From Cordia subcordata (Eukaryota; Streptophyta; Magnoliopsida; Boraginales; Cordiaceae): 64,000 bases of DNA. Below are positions 45,663 to 57,836 of the stretch, piece by piece. Under the pieces are notes generated by a model. It worked only from the letters and a program-made list of their open reading frames with translations, was not told the origin of the DNA and did not search any database. Location of the stretch: assembly GCA_028554755.1 (NCBI GenBank), contig JAPTOF010000003.1:6657501-6721500 (forward strand). The letters are read 5' to 3'. Both the position numbers and the translations under genes were made by a program. Position 1 is the stretch's first letter. Every line of letters starts with the position of its first letter.

Positions 45663-46926
45663 TAGGGGTGTCCATTGGGGAAACCCTGCCCCAATCAATA
45701 TTTTTGTTTTTTCCCAAAATAATTTTTGGAGAAGGGATCTTGTTCCATTCCCCGCCCTAATTCGCCAATGGAAACACTATTAAGGGAAATGGGGAATGGA
45801 GAAAAATGATTGGGGATTGAAGAATCCCCGAAGTTTTTTTTATAAAAAGTTTAAAATTAACCTCTCCTTCAATTTAAGTTTTTAACCTAATCTTTTGAGT
45901 TTTGATCACCAATTACACCATTAGAATCAAAACTCTCTTTTAATCCCATGGCAAGATTGCAATTGAAGGAACTAAACAACAATATTTCTAAACAATATTA
46001 CAAGACAAATTATGAAATTAGTCATTGTGCTAGCCTTTTACATGTCTACTACTAATATATACATAGTAGCATGTCCTACTAGTGCTAGATGCCTGGATAG
46101 ATAAGAATCATCATCATCAAGAGTCAAGACATCAACAAAATAAAGTACATAATCTGTCAATGTCCATAAATAAAAAATATGTTTCAACAAGTAGCCACAC
46201 ACACACACACACACACACATACATATATATATATGTATGTATGTATGTATATATATATGCCACAGAAAGAAGGGCAAATACTATTGAATAGCCTATTTGA
46301 GAAGAAGCAGCCATTGTTTGCAACTAGGAGCCTTAGGTGGAATAGGAGATTAAATCAATAGTAACAGAATAGGTATCGAATGCACATTTAGCTTTAAGAA
46401 GAATGCACGAAGAGGCTCTATGAGGTGTAAGAAAAAGAGCAGGGGCTTTGGTTCTATTAATATATAAAGATGAAAGGTGCACATGCGATACCTTATTAGG
46501 AGTTTAAGACTAAAAAAGATGTAAGATATATTACATTATTTCATATATATATTTTATATCATATATATATACACACATATACATACATATATGTATATGA
46601 TATAATATATATGTGTGTATGTATATATATATATATATATTTATTTCTTTTACATGTATACGAATATTAAAATATATATATATATACACACACACACATA
46701 CACATGTATATATGTTTACATTTATACATGATATAATTTATATACATACATATATATATATATAATAAAAAATAAAAAATGGGGTTTCGGGTATTCCCCA
46801 AAAAGAAAAATCTCTATCGTTCTCTAACCCAATTCTCCAAAATTTTCCCCCACCCCCAATATTTTTTTTCCTCATCCCCGAATTGTCGGGTCGGTAATTA
46901 GGTTCCTCAATGAGTGTACACCCCTA
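45663..46926. mobile_element. Non-autonomous hAT element
   Basis: Terminal inverted repeats start TAGGGGTGT at the left and, reverse-complemented, TAGGGGTGT at the right. Flanks are GTTGTTCG (45655-45662) and GTTGTTTG (46927-46934), an 8-bp duplication with one mismatch. Length 1264 bp. The subterminal regions are rich in GGGGAA/TTCCCC motifs on both sides. The interior is AT-rich with microsatellites and has no transposase. The 8-bp duplication and TAGGGGTG ends place it in the hAT superfamily. Confidence 0.85.
46196..46258. repeat. (AC)n(AT)n microsatellite inside the hAT element
   Basis: About 12 AC units followed by ATAC/AT and GTAT repeats. Further TA/CA runs occur at 46540-46760. Confidence 0.9.
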
Positions 46927-48221
46927 GTTGTTTGGATCACGATTGTAACTGCCGCCCATTACTATTATATAAAAAAGGCAACAAATAGCTTCTCATTGTC
47001 ATGGTACAAAACGACGCCGTGTGTTTTGTTTTGTAAATTTAGAACGCGACAAAATGATGTTGTTCCTCCTATTTTGCACACTTTCTCTCGAAGCTTCCAG
47101 TTGAATATATTAGGTTAATATATTGATTTACTTATGTTAATTATATTTTGATGATACCATAATTATGCTTTATTATCTAATTGCTACTACTTTTTAGTAT
47201 ATTGAATATCGTGTATAGTAGCACTCATGAGCAAAGAAAAGAGATGGGGCATGGTTCATGAAGTTTGTGTACCTTGAAGTTGTATTCTAGTTGTAGCTCT
47301 TTTCTCCTTTATTAGTCTTATGTTAAGTTGATCTTAGTACATAGGCAAAATGATATGAGCTCAATAACTTAGTGCATTGCATGCATTCTTCATGCATTTT
47401 GCTCATAATTCTTGTTCTTTCTATACTTGATCATCTTTTCACCTTAATACATGTTTATATATCTTTTCTATCTTCTTATATTTATCATTATATTATGATG
47501 TGCACATGCTTTCATTTGCATTCAAAACAACTTTTCCTACAGAAAATATAGTCTTGATGTGCATATCTTAAAATTTTGAAATTGCATGTACTGTAGTATA
47601 CACTATTCCATTGATACTTTGACAATTATATTTGTTTATATGTATGTATATATGAGTATATTAGCATATTTCTTACAATAAAAGTGCATATATGGGCTTT
47701 ACACTATAGATATTTAAGCTATCTTGTATAATATATGCGTATCTATAGGTAAACAACTTGCATATACCATTTCCCCATGCAAAAAATCTGAAAAATCTTG
47801 ATTATGTGCAAGTTTTAGCTTTGCATTTAATGTTTTTGCAAGTTGGTTGACGTTGCATTAATGAGACTAAATGTATGTAATATTAGGTATTATCTTGAGC
47901 CGTTAAATCTGAAGAAGGATTAGCTGTTATTGACTTTTTTGGTATAGCCGCACTTTTTGTAGTAGGTAGCAATTTCTGACAATTTTTGTAAATATCAACC
48001 TACATAGGTGGCTGACTGGCTCTGTGCTTCGATAAAACCAGTGAGCAACTTTGCTCTACTGACAGAGCTTATCGGTCGACCGGTGGAGAGTTTCAATGGC
48101 TCTTTTACTTACTGGAACTATCAGCACACCCAGGAGGTCGACCGGTAGAGTACACTAGTAGTCCCTCCAAGTTGTTTTTAAAATTTTGACCATTGGGAGA
48201 CTTACTTTTTGGGCCTATAAA

Positions 48222-51200
48222 TAGGGGTGAGCATTCGGTTATTAACCGAACCAAATAGACTAAACCGAACTCAACCGAAATTTTTTTTAATCCTAAAAAC
48301 CGAACCGAACCGAACCAAATTGCTGGAAAACCGAAAAAACCGAAATCAAAATACATTTTGGCTTATTCGGTTCGGTTCGGTGAAAACTGAAATTGAGCAA
48401 GAAAAAGCTAAAGATGAAAAATAATACATTTTTGTATTAAATACAACAAAACCTGTTACAAATTAAAAAGCTCAATTAAGCTATATAATTATAAATTTAT
48501 ATAGTGTAAAGGCACCTAATGTAACACCAACAAATGAAATACAACATTTAAATTTTCAAAATCCCAACAACATAAAATGTAACATAAAGTCATAAAGTGC
48601 CACAACAAGAAATACAATATTAAAACTAAAGTCCCCACAAGTGACCACAACAACAAGTCAACAACATGCTTAAGTTCCCACAACAAGAAATACGATGTTT
48701 AAACTAATAGTTCTAACAACATTAACATTACAAAGCCTCAATAGCTTCAATTGTTCAAATAACAATAAAAGTCCCAATAACATTAAGTGGCTCTCTTCAA
48801 ATTGCTTCAACTGTTCATACAATCTCAAGTGCCGACTCCAAAGCAACATTTTGCAACCCTGAAAAGAAACCAAATTTATAAATCAATAATGAAACTAAAG
48901 AGTATATAACTAAAAAGGGAGGAAAAATAAACTAAATACATGACATATCACCTTTTTCAAATTTCTCAATCTCTTGTAAATCTTCTTCAACATTAATTGG
49001 TACTGATGATGGACGAAGCCAATCCTGTGCACATAGCAAAGCTTGTACCAATTTAGGACTTAAAGAGCTTTTAAATGCATCAAGAACACGACCACCAGTG
49101 CTGAATGCAGACTCTGATGCAACAGTGGAGATTGGAATGGCCAACATATCTCTAACCATAACAGAAAGGATGGGAAATCTAGAACTATTAATCTTCCACC
49201 ACTCTAATATGTCAAACTCATCATTTGCTTGTTCAATGTCTTCACCAAGGTACTTATCCAATTCTGATTTACTACTACTCTCTCCACCCTTCTCCATTTT
49301 GCATCTCTTGTATTCTAATTGCATCTTAATCCAAGCTTTATTTGCAGCATCATCAGTTTCTATGCTCAAGTCCATGTCCTGATCACTTCTTTTTTCACCA
49401 TGTTCTTCAGGTGCTAGCTTGTTCTTGTATTCATAGAACAAAGAATATATCAACTCTTTAACATTATTCCCCATTTCAATTCCTATTTCACCATTATACA
49501 TTTTCGAAATGGCAAATTGCACACGGTCCAGCTTTTGTCGAGGATCAAGTACAACAGCTAAATAAATCATCGGATTCATCTTTTTAGGATCCCCCCAATA
49601 TTTGTCAAATTTTTGTTTCATTCTCAATGCCATCATTCTTACATCTGAATCATCCTCATCCAACATCTCTTGCAATAGTGTATGAACCCCAAAAATTTCT
49701 TGAAAAAATCTACTAGAGGTAATATACAAGGAACTAGAAACTTTTAAAGTGAGTGCATAAAAAACTCTCAAGTAAATCAACATTCGTCTAGCATTATTCC
49801 AATCATCACTAGAAGGCACTCCATGAAATTCATCTTCCAACTCATATCTAAATGCAGGTTCTTGATCTTCAAAACTTCTAAATGCAAGTTCATATTTTTC
49901 AGCAGTCTCTATCATCAAATAAGTTGAGTTCCACCTCGTAGAGACATCTAGGCACGATGAGTTTTTACATTGAACTTTTTCATTTTCAGCACACTCTTTA
50001 AACTTCCTCAACCTAGGTGGAGATTGTCTAACATAACGTACAGCATCTCTAATTCGCTTGACCGAATCCCCAATCTCCTTCAATCCATCAGTAACCACCA
50101 AATTAACTATGTAAGCGATGCATCTCATATGAAGATGGGCATATTTTATAATGCTAGTTCCCCATTGATTAATCTTTTTCCTTAAAAACCCAATTGCGAC
50201 ATCATTGGAACTTGCATTATCAACTGTCAGTGTGAACATCTTATCAATTCCCCAATCATTCAAGCAACCACAATTTCTCTACCCAAGTCCTTCCCCTTAT
50301 GACTAAAAATTGGACAAAAATTAATTATCTTTTTATGCAATTTTCATCCATTGTCAATCCAATGGGCTGTGAGGCAAATAAAATTAATTCTTTGTTGCGA
50401 TGTCTAAGTATCAGTAGTGAGACATACTCTTTGATCAGTCTTTTTGAACATTTTTTCAACTTTAATTTTTTAGAAAAATAAAGCTCATAACAATCTCTCG
50501 ACACTGTCCAACGTGAAGGAATATGAAACCTAGGGCATGCTTGAGACATGAAATGTCTAAAACCAAAACCCTCTGCAAACGTAAAAGGTAGCTCATCAAT
50601 AATAATCATGAAAGTAAAAGCTTTTCTAATGGCCTCTTGGTCAAATCTCCATGCCCCTAAAGTACATTCTCGAGTATCCCCTACTTGACCCGTCAAAGAG
50701 GCTTGCAAGCTCAATTGAGTTTGCTTCATGTCTACACTATGAGGAAATTTTTTGCAATTTGACATATGAGATCTCAAAGCAGTAGTCCCATTTTTCTTTG
50801 GATTGCAACAAAATTCTCTAGCACAATAATTGCACTTACCTTTTATCTCTCCTTCATCATTGGTAAACTTAGTGAAGTGATCCTACACCTCCGATCTCGA
50901 TTTCATGGCTTTTCTTTTTGGTTTTGAAGTTACTGTGCTAGCTTCACTTGTGGGTTGAGGCTGACTGCCTTCCATGTTCTCCTCAATGTTATCTGAATCA
51001 CCGACTTGTGACATCTACATCAAATGCAACAATAAGATAGGATGAATATAGCCATTTATTTCTATAAAAGTAATGGTCTTACTCAACAGTAGAGAGATAT
51101 GCAGATGTACAGAACAGACACAATATTGGGTTCTGCAAAATTACATGTGTCGCAGCTCTTTAACTTAATTCATTGAGAAGTTATCATATGGACATCATCA

Positions 51201-52980
51201 GATAATGTAGGGTCCTCTTTTTATAATTGTTATGCCAATTGTCTTTATTCTATTTGTCTGCAGAGACCCCTCGTTACAACTTACAAGTGCCCACTCCAGC
51301 TTTTAAGCCTTGCATGCATGGTTTCCCTAGCGCCTGTATTACATACTACTCAATTTCACAATTCATTCAAATTGTACATTTCATTTTACACCTTAATATT
51401 CTCATGATAATTAAACGTTTAGGAATGATCAGGCTACTATCAGTGTATCAGAATTGGTCAAGTGGTTGAGATTACTACTAAAGGAGTGAGGTCTTGGTTC
51501 AAATCTCATGGAGAACATAGGGTTGAGTTGGGGACGAGGCTAAAAAAAAAAACACATGCTCGGAAAAGTAATACTAAGATGAATAATTTCTCCTCGTGAA
51601 AATAATTAAATATTTAGATCTTGCCAATTGTTATTGGAAGACCACATATACAATGACAAAATGCTAAGTTTTTAATCCTGTATTAATTAATTATAAGATC
51701 CCTTAAATCATGCAACACGGCTATTCTTCAAAGTAATTCAGATTACTTTAGTGCTTACAAAATTAAAGTAAACTTCTCATTACAGGAAAAGGAAAGAAGT
51801 GGTATAAATCCTTCAACGAAGTTAATGAAAGTGGCCTTTAAGAAAGAAAAGTTTACCTCTTTTCATTTTTTCTCGTTTAGTTATGAAGTTGGTCTTGGAT
51901 TTTCTTTATGTGTATCTATATAATATACATATTCTCAATCTTTTCACAGAAAACAAACACCCAGATCCTAGCCGCCTACTTTCATCATACAAAAATTTTT
52001 TCCTAGACCTTTTAAAATTTTGATACAAAAATTTAATTTCAAACAAGATATAAAGATTCAATTTTTTTTCCTTAAAAAAAAAAGAAAACAACAAAAAATG
52101 GGGGAAGAAAACATCCAGCAGCGAGTATTGAAGAAAAGCTTTCAGAGAAATTGAAGAAAAAAATCTACAAGGTAACTTAAAAAAAAAAAAAAAGATCTAC
52201 GAGAGCACCTAGTCGTGGTTAGTTCTTCTCTTTGTGCTGGTTGTCTTCGTCTTCGTTGAAAATTTGAGGAGCTGAGATTTTGGTTGAAGGTAGAGGCAGC
52301 GATTGCGAGAGTTAGAGAAAGCAGAGGCAGTGACTGAGAGGAAAGAGGGAGAGAGTGTGTGTGTGATACGTTAGAGATTCTAGATCTAGGGTTAAAATGT
52401 TAAATTAAATATTTCTTTTTTTTAAATGAATATTATAGTATTTTGAAATAGGCCATATTATATATATTAAAATGATAATATATATAGTATTATAATATAT
52501 AGTATTTTAAAATGATAATATATATAGTATTTTTAAATATTATAGTATTACAATATATGATATGCATTTAAAAATACTATATATCATTTGAAATGGGCCA
52601 TATTATATATTAAAAATATGTAATATTTCTTTTTAAATACTATATGGCCCATATGCGTGTAGTGAATCGTTTAAAAAAAAAAAAGCAATTCGTTGGTCTG
52701 CTTGGGCTTAGTTTATTAATAATTGCCGGGCCTTAATTCATATATAGTATTTTAAAATGATAATATATATAGTATTTTTAAATGCATATCATATATAAAA
52801 TATTAAATATTTTTAATATATAAAATTAATAATTCGGTTAATTTGATCTATTCGGTTAATCTTTTAGCTACCCAAACCGAACCGAATAGATCGATTTTTT
52901 CCTTAAAAAAATCGAACTGAACCAAATAAACCGAATAAACCGAACTCAATTCGGTTCGGTTCGGTTTTTTCTCACCCCTA
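48222..52980 (-). mobile_element. hAT transposon with degenerate transposase
   Basis: Ends are TAGGGGTGAGCATTCGGTT at the left and, reverse-complemented, TAGGGGTGAGAAAAAACCG at the right, with an exact 8-bp duplication CCTATAAA (48214-48221 and 52981-52988). Both subterminal regions are packed with AACCGAAC/GTTCGGTT motifs, likely transposase-binding repeats. Length 4759 bp. A minus-strand transposase gene (51014 to 48932) fills the centre; 51015-52820 is non-coding and AT-rich, with a TATATAGTATTTTAAAATGA motif repeated several times at 52440-52770. Confidence 0.95.
48932..51014 (-). pseudogene. hAT transposase (BED finger, RNase-H fold, dimerisation domain)
   Basis: Start ATG at 51014 (MSQVGDSDNIEENMEGS), then a basic KPKRKAMKSRSE stretch and a BED-type finger (DHFTKF, GKCNYC, TTALRSHMSNC, about 50880-50760). 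The central part has KAFTFMIIIDELPF (about 50620-50580), FIPSRWTVSR-like FHIPSRWTVSR, and from 50260 a continuous 443-codon frame: WGIDKMFTLTVDNASSND, RCIAYIVNLVV, DVSTRWNSTYLM, and the C-terminal hAT dimerisation block WWKINSSRFPILSVMVRDML, IPISTVASESAFS and LLCAQDWLRPSS. Three codons where family members have Trp are stops: before DHFTKF (TAG), in DT-stop-TS (TAG) and in DNG-stop-KL (TGA). There are also a frameshift just before the 443-codon frame and one near 50470. It would cut and paste the element but cannot make a full protein now. Confidence 0.92.
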
Positions 52981-53645
52981 CCTATAAATATATGTTTCAC
53001 TTCCTAACTTAGAAATAACTTGATACCCATAAGCTCTTTAGTATTCAATACACTCTCTTTTCTGCAATCTTACTTCATTTATTACTATCTTCATTGATTA
53101 CATACTATTGGCATTCATTTATCAAGTTCTTAAGCTCATAAATTGCTTATCTACTTAGAGTAACATAGGAAGGTTTAAATATTTTTGTACACTTACTTAG
53201 AAGAAATTCTTGCATTCCAAACTTTCTACTATTACATTGGGTGTGAGTTTCTTTACTCTTGGATAACATAGTTGTGAGGAACTTCTTTCAAGAGTGGAAG
53301 GTTGAAATCTCAAGTATTGAGTTAATACTTGTGGTCCTTATGGTGAAGAAAAGGTTGTGATCGTTGTTCTACACTTCTACAATGTACTAAGCAAGAAGCC
53401 GATTCATTAGTGAAGTTTCCGAAACCCTAAGAGAAAACCTTAGATAATAGACTAGGCCCTCGGGAGTTCGAACCACTCTAAATTGTTGCGTTTAATCTTC
53501 TTAACACTATACTCTTTATATTTCAAGTATTTACTTTGAATGTTGTATGTACTTTTACTTGAAATACTTGTTAAGAGTTTTTAAGTACTTATTTGTGCCA
53601 ATATTCCAATTCATCCCCCCTTTTGGATTCATTCTTTGGGCAACA

Positions 53646-53955
53646 CTTCCTTTCCCTCTTCCACCTCATGCTTTGTTACTTTTTGTTACCACTTCCTACT
53701 TTGTCAGCTTTTATTGTTGTTGTTCACACATTAAATTTACACTTTATAGCTTGAAGTGATTGAAAGAATTGAGCGAGTCGTCAATGTGGCGAAGAAAGAG
53801 CGAAAGGTCGTGAGTACGGCCAGGAGAAAATAAAGTAGGTGAGGCCCACATGACATGAAGAAAGGAAAATAGTGACAAAGTCAAAATTGAGTTACGCATA
53901 TGCGAGGGTCTATAACAACTTCTGAGCAATAAGATGTAGGATCGATATTATTAAG
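53646..53955. other. Spacer between two solo LTRs
   Basis: About 310 bp; nothing recognisable. Slightly more GC-rich in the middle (53760-53860). Confidence 0.5.
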
Positions 53956-55829
53956 TGTGGGGTATCCTAGTCCATATTTTCTAAATTATAACTAAGAAAA
54001 CATGCTAGGAAAATAAAATAATCACATTACACACACAAGAACATGCTCAAGAATATATAGAATATAACTAATGCTTGCAAAAATATATAAAGCTAACCTC
54101 TTGAAACGTGGGGCCTTTGATGAAGCTAAAACCGGTTACAAGCTTTGTTCCCATTCACGAACAAGGCCACCAAAATTTGCTATAAGAGTGTCACAATAAG
54201 CAACTCCCTAGTCTTCTTCCCTATGATGAAAGAGACTTATCTTGAGAGAATAGCCTCTTGTGTGGGAAGAAGCAAAGTAATATGCTCTTGAAAAACTAGA
54301 GCAAAAATCACACAATAAGTGTGTACTATGTGTTGTAGTATTTTCTTGCCAAAAAGGAAGAAATCAACTACAAAGTGGAATGCATAAAAGGTGTAGGGTC
54401 TTGTCTATTTATAGAGAGAACATTGGCATCTAAAGTTGCTAAACTTTCAATGTGGGAGAAAATTTCCATGTAGTATTTCCTTTTGAAACTTGTCAATCTT
54501 GTCTTGGAAGACTTGTGCAAGTTGTCCACTTGTTTTTGTAGTATTTTGCAAGTTGTCCACTTGTCTTGGAAGACTTAGGCCAAGCCCATTATCCAAGTCC
54601 AACACATAGTCCATAATCCATGTGGAGGCCCAAGCCCAATAGGAAACCATCCTAGCCCAATTAGGTTATCTTGGACTCTAAAGAAAGCCCAAACCCAATT
54701 TCAAGCTTTGGCCCAATAAGGCTACTACCACAATATGGAATTTGCTCTTTCAAAATTACTCTCTCAAAGTCATTTCAACTAGGGAAGGGACCAAGAAGAC
54801 ACAATTATCATTGGCTTCCAAAAATAATTAAAAATATCCTTGCCCGATCTAGGCGACATAATAATTATTTTTAACTTCGATCTATTCCACCATAAGATCA
54901 AAGTTGCACTCGAGAATAATTGTCATTACCCAAAGCTTATCACAAAAGAATCTGAACTTTATCTTTGACCTACTAAATAACTGACCATAATGCCCCTCTA
55001 TGTATACCCACAGCTAAGATCGGTCCTTTGGCCTGTGTACTATCACCTCCTTAGCTGTATCTTTTTCCGTTGGGTTTCTTGTCCTATTGCCAACCATCTT
55101 TGGTCATGGAATCTCTTGATCTCGGGAGCGACCCTCAAGCCACATGACCGACACACCTATAAAGGTAGTATCACTAGATCTAGATTCGGATGATAAATTT
55201 GGACAATCCCAAAGGGGGCACATAGATTCTATTTTTGCATATGCATGTTCTAATTAATTAGAACTTAGCACTCAATGCACAAGGCTGTTGATCCTAATAA
55301 AATAAGATCTCACCCACAGTGAATCAAAGTACTAAACCCTAACTTCATTAGTTCATCCACATATACTCAAGATTAAGAGCAATGATCATTTAGTAGCAGT
55401 GAGTGTCTTGTTTTCTTTCTTTGATAGTACGTCACTAGAAAACATACTCACAATGGTCCTATCCAATACGTGACACACGTACTATTGAGACAAATCCAGA
55501 AAGTCCTCCAATGACCTAGGTAGATCACCCTCAAAGAGGAGACTTACTCAATATAACCTTATCAAAGTAGAGTGCCCAACACTACTATTTGGTTATGGAT
55601 TCAATTTATGACGTGACTAAATCTAGACTTGAACCTACTGTGCGTCCAGCCTCACTGTGCACCCAAGTCATTAGTGCAAGTCAAAGGACCTTCATACATG
55701 CATCGATAAAACATAACAGAGATTATATGTAGGAAACTCATAATGCCATTTAACAAAAATATGATTATACATTGTTTCATATCCAAAATGTCATGTACAA
55801 GTGAGCTTTAGGGCATACTAATCCTAACA
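53956..55829 (-). repeat. Solo LTR, copia-type, 1.87 kb
   Basis: Read on the minus strand it starts TGTTAGGATTAGTATGCCC and ends GGACTAGGATACCCCACA, giving TG...CA. The start is familiar from a class of long copia LTRs beginning TGTTAGGATTGGTATGCCC (memory). A CTCTATAAATAGAC TATA box lies near 54403-54416 in the right orientation. TAAG occurs at both flanks, but an exact 5-bp duplication could not be fixed. No internal region is seen on either side. Confidence 0.7.
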
Positions 55830-55846
55830 TAAGAGGGGAAGAAGAT

Positions 55847-56014
55847 CAAACGCAAAATGAAGCATGACCTCCACTTGATTGTTGAAGCCCTGAATTGTGT
55901 TGACTTGTTAAGATTTTCTACTGACAATAAAACCGGCAAGACGCTTAGAAGCAAAGGGATTCCACAACCACCAATCTTAATCCTTTTGTCTAGTTAATTG
56001 TAGCTCTATAGCAT
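55847..56014 (+). pseudogene. Short coding-like relic
   Basis: A plus-strand frame reads KIKRKMKHDLHLIVEALNC, VDLLRFSTDNKTGKTLRSKG and IPQPPILILLSS, then TAA. Downstream AATAAAA (56161-56167) could be a polyadenylation signal. The family is not recognised. It starts right at the solo LTR, so any upstream part may have been cut off by that insertion. Confidence 0.3.
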
Positions 56015-57836
56015 AGTCTTCTCTTACTTATAGCTTAGTTCTAGCATGATTTTGTAATTAGCCTAGGTATGTTATGGTATCACCATAGAATGATTTCTAG
56101 AATCAAATTGTATTCAAAGATAGTTGTTATTGTAGGCTCTTTGTAACCTTGTTTCACAGTAATAAAATCCATAGCAGGTTCAAGACTAACTATAATTCAT
56201 CGCTTTGATTCTTTCAGCTATTTATTCATTGTGTATTTGGTTGTTCATGCATCTTGTTCAAATAATTGGAAAGTTTGTGATCTGTAGTAGTAAAAGTACC
56301 CAGGTCAAATTTGGGACGAGAAAAGAACCCTTTAATTCATGTTTGTGCAAGAAAACCAGGAGGCCGCATACTTGTTGCAAGAAGACCCAGTCTCTTGTTA
56401 CAAGGTCTGGTCAAAGTTACAACCTAGTCCGTGCAATCAGAACGGAAACTTTTCCAAATAAATAATTTTTCACATAATTAGTAGTCATCACTGCAACAAA
56501 GGGTCAGGAAACATGCAACAAATATAGGGATTTGTGACAATACTACGTCGACCTCAAATCAGGATTTATCAGCTAAGCAACCAAATGTGGCTGCCTCAGG
56601 CTAGACGGGAACAACTCCAAACCCACCACGAGAGAACAATCATCTAGCGATAAGTCTCAAAGGTACGATATCACTGATAGCTGATAACCCATATACAAGA
56701 AGGGGTCATGTCCCGCATACAAGATGTCGTTGCCTAGGCAATGGTCGAAATCAGGGATAGGACTATAGCTAGAGTGGCCGTTGAATCTAATGATCGACTC
56801 AAGCTTCTCTGATTAATGCAACAAAGGATTGAACCAGTGCCATTGGAAACATGTGGATCAATTAAGTTGTATTGCTGAAGCAGCTGACTTTAAATAACCA
56901 ACAAGCTCAATAGCACAACTACAGTATGTACTTATCTTTTTTAAGTAAATGTTCTATTTTCCTACCAAAAAACAATCAAATCTCAGAAAATATAAAAATA
57001 AATAAAATTATTCTTAATTTATAATTTGCCTATAGGTATATATTTCGAATGTAACTTTTGCGGGTATCATAGTCTTATCCATAAATTTTGCTTCAAAGAA
57101 AGAATTAAATTATGATTACAGAAAGTAATCATCAAATTAGACTAACCATATTTTCAAAATCTATAAAGTTACATATAGTCAAATGCTATAAAAGTTATCT
57201 TGCTGCATCATTATTATATATTCTAAAAGCAAAACCAAGATTACCACATGTCGACATATAACAATTTGTTTAAAAACGATTTAAATATTCCTCCAGTCAA
57301 AAATAAGTTTAAAATATAGTTTTGAAAAAAATCACAGTAACTAAATTTCTATGTGATAGATAATAAAATAATTTAAAATATATAATTTTGAAAAGTCCCA
57401 CAAAATTAAAATTTTTAACTGACAGATAATATAAAATAATTTAAAATAAGTTTATCAAATAATAATTTAGATCTTCAAAATGTCAGATAATTATTTTACA
57501 AACAAATAATAGAATAGAATAATTTAAAATAAGTTTATTAAAATCAAATCTATTAATATGTTGTTGTTGTTGTTGTTCCAAGTGAACAATCAAGATGTAC
57601 ATGCCATTCTATTAACCATTCTCTAACCAAAATAAAATAGAATAAAAAATACAATTATTTTTTGAAATTCAATATCACTGGGGAGTTATCACTACTAAAA
57701 TATCTTTACTTTGTTATATGTGGTTAGGATGTTATTCTCCTCTATATACGTTATACCACTTTGATAGAATCAATGATACTTAAAGCTCTTGAAACACTAT
57801 TTTAAAAGAACCAAAGCAAAAAAGGTATTTTCTTAA
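56015..57836. other. No gene seen
   Basis: Moderately AT-rich; an open frame at 56205-56465 has no family resemblance. 56880-57836 is very AT-rich with repeated AATTTAAAATAAG-type motifs and a short (GTT)n run near 57561-57577. Confidence 0.5.

Larger units (their letters stand above)
47135..53645 (+). repeat. Solo LTR (SIRE/Maximus-like copia) interrupted by a hAT element
   Basis: The left end TGTTAATTATATTTTGATGA and the right end TTCATCCCCCCTTTTGGATT ... TTTGGGCAACA resemble, from memory, the ends of SIRE/Maximus-type copia LTRs. Two GGTCGACCGGT motifs occur near 48070-48150. Without the hAT insertion the LTR is about 1.74 kb. No primer site or internal coding follows 53645, so I read it as a solo LTR. 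A clean 5-bp target duplication was not found, and boundaries are approximate. Confidence 0.6.

Noticed and set aside
53956..55829. Possible complete retrotransposon instead of solo LTR
   Set aside because: No gag, pol, primer site or second LTR within or next to the segment; the TATA box and terminal motifs fit a single long LTR.
56205..56465. 86-codon frame with several Cys residues (CLCKKTRRPHTCCKK)
   Set aside because: Cys spacing does not fit a known zinc finger or small secreted peptide, and no signal or conserved context was seen.
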